A DNA stretch of 64,000 bases from Beta vulgaris subsp. vulgaris (taxonomy: Eukaryota > Streptophyta > Magnoliopsida > Caryophyllales > Amaranthaceae): NCBI RefSeq assembly GCF_026745355.1, contig NC_079208.1, forward strand, positions 49,861,816-49,925,815. Reading direction: 5' to 3'. The translations under genes and the position numbers were made by a program. A model generated the notes under the pieces. It ran no database searches. It saw only the letters and a list, made by a program, of their open reading frames with translations, and was not told where the DNA came from. Shown here in pieces: positions 13,047 to 24,235 of the stretch. How positions within the stretch are numbered: the stretch's first letter is position 1; every line of letters starts with the position of its first letter.

Positions 13047-13664
13047 TCAGTTGGTAACAGATGCAAGGTATTCATCAAATCGTAGCTCATACAGTACACT
13101 ATGTGCCTCAAGTTCTAGAGGGATGGTGCCTTCAAAGTTATTGTCAAAAAGAAGTCTGAAACAATAAATAGATTCTGGTCAATTTAAAGTTGAATCTGCA
13201 AACTTAGCAGTATAAAATTTGCATGGCAGCACTCACAATTGTTTCAGTGAACCAATCCTCGCAATCTCTGGTGGAATTGCTCCAGTCAAATAATTGCCAC
13301 TCAAATCCAGCACCTCGAGCTTCGTAAGACGTCCAATCTCTACTGGAATGGCCCCTGAGAAGCGGTTTGCATGGAGCATGCTGCTCAATGAAACAAACAG
13401 AATTACACAAACTTGCAATAGAAACAGTATAGTAAAAAGAAACCAGCTCGATCTTTATTTTCTCAAGTTTTAATGACATCAGGAATTTATCTGCAATGTT
13501 TTATCTTGTTGAAATTAACAAAATCACATAAAAAGAGGATCATGGAAGCTATTCAGGTATCAGATGAACCACAACAGAATTAAAATATTTACAGAGCTCG
13601 TAAATTGTCAAGGTACCCCAGCTCAGGCGCCAGCGATCCTCCCAGAGACAGTCCACTCAGGTTT
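13047..13664 (-). pseudogene. Captured LRR receptor-kinase fragment (three exons)
   Basis: Exons 13593-13664, 13237-13380 and 13047-13155 on the minus strand join in frame across GT/AG introns. They read LSGLSLGGSLAPELGYLDNL, then HANRFSGAIPVEIGRLTKL and GNYLTGAIPPEIARIGSLKQ, then DNNFEGTIPLELEAHSVLYE, ending at a TGA. These are plant-type leucine-rich repeats (LxxLxxLxLxxNxLxGxIPxx), similar in layout to the extracellular domain of MRH1/At5g45840-type receptor kinases. No signal peptide, transmembrane segment or kinase domain is present; it is a fragment inside the CACTA element. Reading frames and splice sites are well kept, suggesting a fairly recent capture. Confidence 0.8.
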
Positions 13665-13869
13665 CTGCAAAGTCATTTAATAAGAATGTTTCTTCCCTAG
13701 TTAATTAATGCATCAATGAGGTTACTGATAAAGCTTTAAATGGTTACTATAATGTCTTAATGGGATTCTGAAAAGCTGCAGTTACGCACTATCAATTAAG
13801 CGCGGGACGTGTCAAAGAGAAGACGAGCTGTTTAAAATAATCTATAATAATAACCTGTTTAAGAAGTGG

Positions 13870-13975
13870 TACCTTGACTAGTTGCTTGTGCTGGAGGCGC
13901 TGCTGATGGCGGCAGTGGAGGCGGAGTCAAATTCGGCACATTTCCAAAGAAGGAATTGAGTTCATATCGCATGAA
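13870..13975 (-). pseudogene. Possible captured proline-rich exon
   Basis: On the minus strand an open stretch reads NSFFGNVPNLTPPPLPPSAA and PPAQATSQ, ending in a plausible donor (CAAG|GTACCA). The composition differs from the AT-rich surroundings and suggests another captured exon, perhaps from the same receptor kinase or another Pro-rich protein. The source was not identified. Confidence 0.4.
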
Positions 13976-14657
13976 GCAACTCGCTCGGTTCAACCATCAT
14001 TACCCCTGAAGCCGTATAACCAGGTTGAATACAACACGTTGGAAAAAACAGAAAGCGAACCTTGAATACACTCTAAACATCGTATCCTAGACAAATCAGG
14101 AGTACACTGCACAAACCCATATTCTCTATTGATATTTGAACCTTAAAGAAATAAAGAAGGGAAATGGGGCTAGAAATGAAGAAACTCAATTATCCTAGAG
14201 CTGATGAAGTTATAATCAGATTCCACCACAAATTACCAATAAGTTCGCACTTTACACATCAACTATCACCAATACCAGTGCAAGGAGTATTGAAGGGAGA
14301 ACTGAATATAATTTTAGATGTGATATCCCTGCCAACACGTCTGAAGACTAAAACTACTTGACTCTGCAGGTTAATAACATAGGCAGATTTTTGTAAGATA
14401 TCTAGATAATAACAAAGCCTTTGAACACTAGGTGTCCTCTGAAATCTCATGCAATAAAAGTTGAGCAAGCCCACGGTATATGAGTAACATAGGGAGAAAA
14501 TGTATTAAATTCACATATATTATCGATATAGATATAGCTGATCAGAAAAATGCAATTTATAAGATTGTTAGTTGACAAAGGGAAGCTCTAAAGAATCTTT
14601 AATAACATGAGGCTCAATAACACTGGAAGGAATGAAACATGAGATGATAGAAATTAC

Positions 14658-14783
14658 CATTTCCACATAGATTAGCCATTGCTCAAGCAACCATTCAAAG
14701 AGTTTGTGGATCTTCTGCATCATCAGCTGTTATTGACAAGAGACTGATTCCACCTTCGGCTACTATAAGTTCTTGATTGGCTT
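14658..14783 (-). pseudogene. Captured ARM-repeat kinesin exon fragment
   Basis: One exon with acceptor TTGCAG| and donor ATG|GTAATT. It reads EANQELIVAEGGISLLSITA and DDAEDPQTL, then an in-frame TGA, MVA, a second TGA, and MANLCGN. This matches the armadillo repeat of plant ARM-repeat kinesins (ARK family), where the two stops correspond to Arg (CGA) and Gly (GGA) codons. The fragment is therefore dead by point mutations and lies in the CACTA element in the same orientation as its neighbours. Confidence 0.75.
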
Positions 14784-15248
14784 CTGCAAGTCCCAATAAG
14801 AGACGACACAAGAATAAGAGTAAAACTACATATAGACAGCCACCTCTGCAAGTTCTTAACTTTATCTGAACTCTGGCTCTAGCCTTAACATCTCTCAACT
14901 TATTAGTCATTAGATCTCATTTTAGTAGATAACTGAATTTCGGCAGCTCATATTGTCTTTGGACTTACCTTATCAGAACTTATTAGTGCTAAATATAAAC
15001 TAGTTCACCTTATTTTTCTCAAGATAAGGGAAAATAAGATGAGGAGAATACAACCTAAGATTTAAACTTTAAATTCACACATCACTCAAGTCCAAACAAA
15101 AACAAAGACATTATTACACTCATAAGCTTAGAGTCCTAGACATAACAAGATGAGATTCTACTGCATTAAATGAGGCCCCTGAATTCAGAGAAACACATAA
15201 ATCAAACTCTATAGAAAATAGAAACTAATGCAACAAGGGAATGCAAAC

Positions 15249-15320
15249 CTTATTCCATCCCCAACCATAAAGCTTTCCATCAGAAGTCACTGCCATGGTA
15301 TGTCTCCAACCACCTGATAT
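15249..15320 (-). pseudogene. Captured RCC1-repeat exon, UVR8-like
   Basis: A 72-bp exon between AG| and |GTTTGC reads GGWRHTMAVTSDGKLYGWGW (preceded by IS, followed by NK). GWRHT followed by a Gly-Trp blade is the signature of the RCC1 propeller of the UV-B receptor UVR8. It is a single intact exon in frame, with no neighbouring UVR8 exons recognised. Confidence 0.78.
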
Positions 15321-17239
15321 CTAAAAAATTAAGTCCGAAAAAAAAACGATTTGTGAGTTAACTTCTAGATGCACTTCCAAGTAGTAAAATATCAAAATAT
15401 ATGGCATGGTCATCTTCTCAATGATACTCCCATCTAAAGAGGGGAGGTTCTTATGCAAACACTATAAGCTATGTAAAGTTGTTCCAACAAGAAATCAGCA
15501 TGAAGAAATCACATATATTATATTAGGATGTCCAAAAAAGTTGTTGCCTTTCAAATATACTCCTACTAAAAATTGGATGATTGATTAAAGATTACACTCA
15601 CATTATTTAGATCGCATGAGAAAATTTGAGAGAAAAATATTCTGGACTATATCCAAAGAAGCTAAGACCATATAAATAAAATAATGTAATCGCCTAGGAA
15701 GCAAAAGGGTGTAAAGACCTGCAACTCTATGCTAGATACTGCCAGAGTAAGTATTGAACTTGAATGCTTTAATGAAGCAGATCTTACATCAACACAACTA
15801 AATTCAGATACTTCCAAATCCAGAAAAATAAGCAAAAGAGAATAAAAAAAAACCCTAAAAGTCGACAAATAAGAAAAAAATGAAAAAGGCGAGATAATAC
15901 GATGAGGCAGCTTTCAAAGTAGATCACCTTCACTTAAACCATCAAAACTCACACACCCAATTTTCACTTAAACCATCAAAATTCAAATCCAAATTTTACA
16001 GATCCAAATATTCAACTAAACCATCAAAATGCACACATCCAATTTTCAACTAATTATATAAACCATCAAAAAGAAAGAGAAATAAAGAGTACCTCATAAT
16101 CATTGTTCAATAGATGACAGATATATTGGCAATGGTCGTAATCTGGAGAAATAAAAAAGACCTCATATTCAAAATTCAACAAATTAATATAAACCATCAA
16201 ATCTTTATGAATTTTGCGAACATATCGAAAAAGATGAAAAATCGAAGAAAAATAGCGATATTCTAACAATCAATCGCAGCACAGATAGCCATCACCATAA
16301 AAAATATCAAACAAAAAGAGGCAAAATCGACAAGCCATAATTAGGTTTATAGGGTTCCATAGTTCGAACAAAATCAATCAAAAATCGAAAAGAAAATAAA
16401 AATTCGAGTCGCTTACTTGTATTAGTGAAGATTGGGGTAAAATGCGAGTGAAAATGGGACTAAAAACCCTCGAAATGGCAGATTGAGTCGAAATCAGAGC
16501 TTCTGCGAACGAATTTAAGGTTTTAGCATGAAAACAATGGTGATGATAAGGAGAAGGACAAGGAGAGAGAAGGAGATTGAGTCGAAATGGGGGGTTGTAT
16601 TGGTGTTGTCGGCATGCTCGACGAGGAAGAGGTGAGAGAGTTGGAAGACATTTAAGGGGGAAGAGGGAGGAAGGAGGAGGGAGGTTGAGTGAGAAGAGAC
16701 GTAAAAGAGGAGAGCGAAAGAGGGGTTAGTAACTTAGTATGGATTCTAATGAACAAATATGGGAAAGACCAAAGAGGATAGAGAAAAAAAGGTTTAGGTA
16801 AAAGTAGTCAAATGCTCGGGCTGTTTTAACAAACCCAAGCATTTCTGAATTTTAAATCTTCATTTTTTTGGAAGGTTAACAAATGCTCGGGTTGTTTAAA
16901 CAACCAAAGCATTTGTAATGTAGTATTTGAGGTTTTTTCTACTAGTGAATTTTCGCGCGCCGTCACCTTCTCTCTCTACTCCTATCTCTCCATTAAGACC
17001 TATCAAGTGTACGTTCCCTTTGTGTTACTTTTAAAACTAAATGCTACACTACAAATACTTGCTTATATTCTCACAATTTTCCCTCCAAATTCTCCCCTAA
17101 AGTTGCTGCGTCAAAGTTTGTGGTTCTTGCTTCTTCTGGAGAAGCCACTGAAACTGAAGAAATTCAGCAACCTGAGATCCAGGTATTCCCTTTTTTCTTT
17201 TCCAACTATTTGTTCCATCCAAGTTTGTCGAAAATAAAA

Positions 17240-17315
17240 TTGTATAGTAATGGGCTCAGCCCGTCTGACGAGAATATTGGGTCAGACGGTCTGACCCAAT
17301 ACTTTCACTTTATAT
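17240..17315. repeat. CCGTCTGAC motif, inverse partner of 10487-10540
   Basis: The sequence contains GGGCTCAGCCCGTCTGACG, then GGGTCAGACGGTCTGACCC, and ends CAATACTTTCAC. Reversed, it matches the 10487 motif (GTGAAAGTATTG...GTCAGACGGGCTGA). These could be terminal repeats of one large element or two copies of a tiny one. It sits inside the first intron of the interrupted plastid gene. Confidence 0.45.
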
Positions 17316-18199
17316 ATTTCATCTTTTAGAGAAAGATTGATTGATGGTTATTTAATGTAATTAAGATATTATATGTTTAGAGGATTCATTAATACTCGAA
17401 ATTATTTGCAGTAGTATGTTTAATGATTCTAATAATTTGTAATCTTTTGATAAAGATTCCTTGTTATTAGATAGTTTGTTGTTGTGCATATGGTGGTTAA
17501 TAGATTATACGCATCTTGTCCACAAGGAAGGAAAGTGGTGCGTGAACTTCGCCAATCACCTGCTGGGTTACTCACGTCCAACAGCTAATGGAGCAACTAA
17601 TTTCCAGTTGCAACAATCGTGGAGGTAGGGTGTTAGATCATGGGTCATGATGCCTAAAAACTAGCGTGAAGAAACTGGGAAAATCAGTTGAAGAACTTCA
17701 ATTACAGCACTTTATATAAGGAGATTTCATTGTTCGAATATACCTACTACTTTCAAGCATTCCCAAAGCAACAATTCCCACCTTTTAATAGTACATTATA
17801 ATGAATTACCATTCCCACCATTCCCACCATTTATGACCTCTTACCAAACGGGTGGTAAGGGTAATGGTAAGACCATGAGCTTATTTACTATTAAAATATA
17901 TAGTATAAGATGAGATTGTAACATATGGCTATTCAGTATGCCAACTAGTACAAAATAAAAACTCTTGTCTAGATGTAAATAAATTAAAGTCAATGGACAC
18001 CAACAATAAAAGGATAACTTATTAAAAGTGTGCGTTTGATTTTATATCAATGATATTAATGTGTGAATTTTTTTTATTTTATAATCCAAAATTTAAAATT
18101 TGACACATATTTGTACTTTTAATGGACTAAGCAACAAACAATATTATTTGCATTGTACATGGCCTGCTTGGTAACTGACCCGACACTAAATCAATATAA
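17316..18199. other. Non-coding stretch with a GC-richer island
   Basis: 17510-17720 is richer in G+C than its surroundings and has coding-like texture, but every frame is broken and I could not assign it; it may be a remnant of the interrupted gene or another repeat. Near 17815-17875, ACCATTCCCACC and GGTGGTAAGGGTAATGG suggest a hAT-like MITE end. Confidence 0.3.
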
Positions 18200-19310
18200 A
18201 AGGGAACTTTTCGGGAGAATAGGGCACACAACGTAGGATTGACATGTCATCAAATTTTATTTTAATCTTTTACAAAAAAAATAGAGTTCTACATAGATTT
18301 AAATACGTATAACGAGTTCCAGATAAGCTAAAATTAGAGTTTAATTCTGCATGAACAACCTAAATTATTATATTATATAAATTGTGTATAATTTTTGCTA
18401 CGTAATTTGGAGTATTATAATTTTTGTTCCATTGGATACTACTTGGAATATGCTCTGAAATAAGATCCATTTACAATATAGTTCTACAATTTATGAAATA
18501 GAGAGCGCCACAAAGGATTGTCATATCATTAATTTTTATTCTAAATATTTTTAAAATTAAAGTTGTAAATAGATTCAAATACACATAATAAGTTCTATAT
18601 AAGCTAAAATTAGAGTTTGATTTTTCACGAACAACCTAAATTATTATATTATGTAAATTGTGTATAACTTTTGCTACATAATTTGGAATATTATATTTTT
18701 TGTTCCATTGGATAGTGCTCGAAATATGCTCCGAAATAAGATCCATTTACAATATAGTTCTACAACATATGAAATAGAAAGCGCCACATATGATTATCAT
18801 GTCATTAATTTTTATTTTGAATATTTTAAAAAATAAAGTCTTAAATATATTGAAATAAATAAAAAGAGGTGTAAATAACGAAAATTAGAGTTTCATTTTG
18901 AATAAATAACCTAAATATTATATAGATTGAAAAAATAGCGATATGATGAAAAATTTAGAGTTTCTTTTTGAAGAAATAGCGATATGATGAAAAAATTAGA
19001 GTATGATTTTACAAAAACAATATTATAGAGAGCTCCACCTAAGCATGACATGTCATTCTTTTTAATTTTTTTTTTTAAAAAATAGTGTTTAACATAGATA
19101 TAAATACAAATAAGGTGTTTTTAATAAGTGAAGATTACACTCTGATTTTGAATAAACAACCTAAATTATTCAACTATGTAAATTGAATATAGCTTTTGCT
19201 ACATAATTTGCAATATTATATTTTTTTTACCATCGGGAGTGTTTGAAATATGCTTCGAAATAAGTTTCATATACAATATAATTTTACAACTTATGAAAAT
19301 ATATTTATTT
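18200..19310. repeat. Diverged tandem array, unit about 276 bp
   Basis: The block AGCTAAAATTAGAGTTTGA, then AACAACCTAAATTATTATAT, ATTGTGTATAA, TTTTGCTAC and GTTCCATTGGATA recurs at about 18320, 18597 and, more degenerately, 18880 and 19125. The conserved ATTGTGTATA is at 18381 and 18657, giving a period of 276. The third unit appears partly deleted. No coding sequence. Confidence 0.7.
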
Positions 19311-20239
19311 AGATGAACAATAACGTATTATTTATTATTTATTTTAAATACTTATAATATTAACTATAAAAATAGCGTATTATATGTAACAATAGCAATT
19401 ATGCTTTTCAAAATCATACTTTTAAAAACTGAGTTATATAAATATAAAAAAATACAAACATATAGTTTTGAACCTATAGCATACTATGATGACATTACAT
19501 GAAGAATCAAATGAAAGTTTGTCAACGACATTGCAGAGGTATTATGTAATTAACTAATTATTTTATTCCTAGAATATTTGTTGTATAAATAATTATTTAT
19601 GTTTTTTTTCATATACTTATATATCATATCTTATTCTTTTCTCAATGAACTTAATTATACTAAAACTAATTGGAAAATCAAGGTTCAAAAACAATAATCT
19701 ATGCAATGCACGGGCTTTATATGAATATTTTTAGATTTTATACTATGAAATTAAAATTAAAACATGTTTGTACCTTAAAAGCATTAATAAAGGGCCCAAT
19801 ATAATATTAATTGCACTGGGTTTCCTTAACAATTGAACTGCCCCTAGTGTTTAGTAATTGTTCAGTTATGTATTCTTTAAAATGAATTATAATTCGTTCA
19901 CTCCTTCAGTCATTAATGAAAACTGAGTAATATAAATAGACCTCACATTGAAGTATGCCTCTCACTTTTAAGAACTAAGAGAGTCAGAGCTAACTTATTA
20001 TATAAAAAAAACTCAAAAAAAATTGTGTGCGTGTATTGGTACACTAGTTTTTGTAAAGATTCTTATCAATAAAAAATCATACTAACATCTACATATAGAT
20101 AAAATTGCATACAACATGTACATTTAAATTAAAATCTATCATACATATGAAATTGAATCAAATGCAATCCCCTCCAGTTAAATTATGATTATTATACATG
20201 AGATATGGCACTTATGCATGCCCTCTATAATCATATCGC
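19311..20239. other. AT-rich stretch, no gene
   Basis: Nothing coding recognised. ATGCAATGCACGGGC near 19700 resembles a transposon subterminal motif, but no matching end was found. Confidence 0.35.
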
Positions 20240-21965
20240 TACTTCTTTTTAGGGAAAAAGCAAAAGAGCTTATATTAAATCAAGTTGTGCCAAAGTAGAA
20301 ATGCTTTGGGGAAAAGAGGCCAACCAAACAATCTCAGTGTTACAAGCACAACATCAACGAGTTAACCAGTGGGCGACAACATTGCCCGCTCATCTAACAT
20401 GAAATAAACAAAAACATCCAAACTCTCGCCTAGCAAAAAGATATCATTAAAAATTCTAAACAGAGGAGCCACACCCTCTTGTATTCGCTTCACTGCATTA
20501 ATCACCATAATAACATCGCCTTCCAGCACTAGTCTCCCAAACCCGAGCCTTTGCGCCACTTCAACAGCATATAGCGCAGCCATTGCTTCAGCAGTGGTAG
20601 CGTCCCACCTTGCGGCCACTCGTTTAACACCCAACAATTTGATGTCGCCTTCATTGTCGCGAATCACCACCACTAATCCCACTTCACCATTAGGACTAAT
20701 ATGAGGATCAAAGTTTGCCTTGAACATACCCACAGGGGGACGAGCCCACGAAGCCATTGACCCGCAGCTGCCACCTGATCCACGAAACACACTCCCCGCA
20801 TACTCACAATAATCCTCTACCAGCTTCGAGAAACGCGCAGCCACCATAGGAGCATCGGAAGTTTCATGCTCAAAATCAGCTTATTTCGGCAATACCACCC
20901 CGTCCACATGAGTGAGCAAATAGTTCGAAGCTCATCCTTGGTAGTCTGCTTTGCGAGCCATTCAAATCTCTCAGAGAATGAAGATCTTGGGGAATCTATA
21001 ATAAGAGGAGCAAAAGCACTAACCTGCCATATGGCCTGTGTAAAAGAGCATTCGAATAAAGCATGATTATTGATAGACACGTTCGGATCACCGCAAATCG
21101 AACATATAGCATCCTCACATATATGACGTGAAAATAACCTCTCCTTCACCGCTAAGGTTCCCTTGCAAGTTCGCCACAAGAAGTGGCTTAATTTCGGAGG
21201 TCCATTAACCTGCCATACCCTGTGCCACAGCTCCGTTTTTCTCTCACCATGATGTAGCCGCCATGTGCGAACATGGCCCAAGCGACCTAACCAATAACAT
21301 GATATGACCGGACCCAGAACAGTCCATTGCGAGATGGCCACCAGTAGCGATGATCATCGGGCAAAAAACGAGATAGAGGGATACCCAACACAAGTTCCTA
21401 CTCTTCTTCAACAAAGGTCTGTTGTACCAAAGCAATATTCCACCATCCCCTTTCATCATCAATTAAATCACATACCTTCAAGGCTAGGTTATTATCCACG
21501 CTCGGAGTTGGAACATTGTAAGCTCCATCCCCAAGGATTCACGCATCCTCCCACACGCAAATACTTTTCCCTGATCCGACGCACCACTTGAGCCCCTCCA
21601 AAAGCAAAGATTTCGAACCCCACACACTCCGCCATGTAAAATTCGAATTATACCCTCTTCTAGCATCAAGAAATTTCAAAGACTTAAAATATCGTGCTTG
21701 CAACAATCTATAAAGAAGAGACGAGTCCCCCATACATAAACGCCATGCTTGCTTTGCAAGAAGAGCTTGGTTAAAGCAATGTAAGTCCCGGAAGCCAAGA
21801 CCGCCCATAGACTTAGGGTAACACATAACATCCCAACTATGCCAATGCATCTTTCTTTCCGTACCAGTTGACGACCCCCACCAAAACTGAGGCAAAAAAT
21901 TAAAGAATGGATCTCATCAATCAAGCCACTAGGAAGGCTAAACACACTCATCATGTATGGCAAAG
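20240..21965 (-). pseudogene. Decayed L1-type LINE, ORF2 3' half
   Basis: Read on the minus strand in three overlapping broken frames. At 21895-21540 is the reverse-transcriptase C-terminal region (FWWGSS, WDVMCYPKSMGGLGFRDL, ALLAKQAWRL). At 21280-21000 is the zf-RVT segment (PPKLSHFLWR, CSICGD, ALFECSFTQAIW). At 20770-20400 is an RNase H-like domain (FKANFDPHIS, RWDATTAEAMAALYAVE, LEGDVIMV). The RNase H tail is characteristic of plant L1 elements. The 5' half (ORF1, endonuclease, RT core) is missing, the usual 5' truncation. It is the same family type as, but clearly diverged from, the LINE at 46154. No target duplication was found. Confidence 0.85.
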
Positions 21966-24235
21966 ATCTATGACAATCTCTCTGTCAACAAGAAGTAAAC
22001 CAAGTTTTGTTGATGGATAATTAACCAGATCTGCAAGAACTTCAATAGATTTCAAATTGTAAAACAGATGCAACGATAATTTGGTAATATATTAGATCTT
22101 AAACTCTCTTGAATCTTTAATTAGTAGAAGTGTATTATACTTAAGAACATCAAGAGAAATTTGGGTTGATCCTTAGGAGAGATTTAGTTAATCATCTAGA
22201 CCTTAGTTGTTTTCTGTATAATAGCAATTAGGAGACTTAACTCAAGGCAATGAGGAAGGAATTTCATGTTTCTTTACTAAAATCAAGTTACTATAGGATC
22301 AACTTGTTGGTTTAGATCCTCTTCCTTCTTGTGTGTGTACTGGATGTAATTGTACACTCACAGAAAAATTGTTGAAATCACAACAAACTCAAAGGTTGAT
22401 TCAATTCTTGATGAAAGTAAATGAAAAATATGCTCTTACTAAGAGCAACATTCTCATGATGCATTCTCTTCCTTCAATGCATTCTCTTCCTTCAATTTCT
22501 AAAGCTTACAATCTCTTATTGCAATAAGAGACTCATAAGGAATTGAGTAGTTTAAAAACTCAGTTCAAAGGTGATGATTTAGCTTTCTCAGCAAATAAGC
22601 AATATGATATGAGAGCTTATAAGCAAGCAGGTCATAACAGCAGCACTGGAGTACCACAAAGAAGTTATGGAAGGAATAACTTATACTGTGAGCATTGTAA
22701 AATGAAAAATCATACAATTGATAAGTGTTGAAGTCACATGGCTATCCTAAGAACAAAGGGAAAAGAATTGCTGGTGCTTTCACATAAGATCACAATGACA
22801 ATGAGCAAGAAAGTGGTATTATGCATGCTACATTCACTACAGAACAACACAAGCAGTTAACAGAGTAGTATAGAGAAATTTCAAAACTCAGACCAAGGCA
22901 ATCAAGCTACCAGTTCACTTGGCTTAGCTGTAAGTTCTCAATTGGAAGGTAATTTTTGTCTCTTATCTAATTATCAAGGCCTTTGGATATAAGATAGTGG
23001 AGCAAGTGATCATTTGTGTTTAGACTTGTTTATGTTTGAATCTTATGTTTTTATGAGTAATTCATGTCATGTGATTACTATACCTGATGGAAGTAAGTTG
23101 CAAGTCAAACATAAAGGTATTGCCAAGCTAGGAAACATGATTGCTCTTAAAAATGTGCTTCATGTCCTAGGATTTTAGTTCGATTTGATATTAGTATCCA
23201 AATAGTGTCAAGATTCTGGTTGTTATGTCACTTTTTTAACAATGAATGTCTTCTTCAAGACCTTTCCATGAACAAGCAAACTTTGCTTAATTGGTAAGCT
23301 GGATAAAGGTATCTATATCTTGGATAGTTCATTCCTTCATCCTACTGGTTCTACTTCTACAACTACATCAAATAATCCAACTTGTCTTTCAGCAATAATA
23401 TAAGCATAGTTATGTCATCTCAAACTTGGCCATGTATCATTTGGCAGGCTCAATAATGTACAAGGTGTTGACATTCAAGGTTGTTTAGCAATATGTTTTT
23501 GCAACATTTGTCCATAAGCTAAGCAAACCAGGTTACTATTTCCTACTGTTAGTATTGTAAAAACTAATAAGCCATTTGAGTTGATACATATAGATGTTTG
23601 GGACCCTTACTTGACATGTGATTCATCTTGTAACAATTAATTTATCACCATTGTAGATGATTTTACCAGGATGACTTAGATCCAATTATCAAAAAGTAAG
23701 AGTGATTCTTTTTCAACTATGGTTCATTATTAATAGCATGTTGCAACACAGTTTCAAAGTCATGTCAAGATTATAAGATCAGATAATGCACCTGACCTAA
23801 CAGAAGGTAGAATGAAGCAGCTACTTCTTGAAAAGGGTATATTGCATCAAAAGAGCTGTAGCAAAATGGCATTGTAGAAAGGAAACACAAACATCTCCTT
23901 AAAACTGCCAGAGTCCTGTTTATTCAGTCTAAATTACGTAGCAAGTACTGGAGTGATTGTGTCCTTACAACTGCATATCTGTTTAACATAATTCCATTAA
24001 AAAAAACATTCGATTTCTCATCCCCTATGATAAGCTTTCCAATAAGCCACCTGATTTATCACATTTAAGAGTTTTTTGTTCTTTGTGTTATATTTCTACA
24101 TTTCCTGTAACAGAAACAAGTTTACTCACAGGGCACATCCTTGTGTTTTAATAGGTTATCCTACAAACCATAAAGCCTATAAAGTACGATTTTTTCACCA
24201 AATACCCCGGAGTTTTCGGTTTATTCACGAGGTTC

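Larger units (their letters stand above)
12467..16947. mobile_element. CACTA (En/Spm-type) element carrying host gene fragments, 4481 bp
   Basis: Both ends begin CACTAGTAGAAAAAACCTC (21 identical terminal bases, inverted) and are flanked by the 3-bp duplication AAT at 12464-12466 and 16948-16950. Subterminal repeats are typical of CACTA elements: at least seven AAATGCTCCGG-like motifs in both orientations in the left 200 bp, and four AAATGCTCGGG/AAGCATTTG motifs in the right 130 bp. No transposase (TNPA/TNPD-like) coding was seen, so it is non-autonomous. The interior carries minus-strand exon pieces from unrelated host genes: RCC1/UVR8-like, ARM-repeat kinesin-like, a Pro-rich piece and LRR receptor kinase-like, with introns kept. 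Confidence 0.92.
12440..17182 (+). pseudogene. First exon of a probable plastid-protein gene, split by a CACTA element
   Basis: An ATG at 12440 opens MAMLLRSAN, then the CACTA element begins at 12467. After the element (one copy of the AAT duplication kept) the same frame continues with FRAPSPSLSTPISPLRPI, a Ser/Pro/Arg-rich, acid-poor sequence like a chloroplast transit peptide, and runs to a stop near 17030. One frame over, codons from about 17035 read KVAASKFVVLASSGEATE then an acidic stretch EEIQQPEIQ, ending at CCAG|GTATTC (donor at 17183), like the mature N-terminus of a plastid protein. So there is a small frameshift as well as the insertion. The acidic linker vaguely recalls CURT1-type thylakoid proteins, but this is a guess and no later exon was recognised. 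The UTR-like region 12290-12439 precedes the ATG. Confidence 0.55.
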
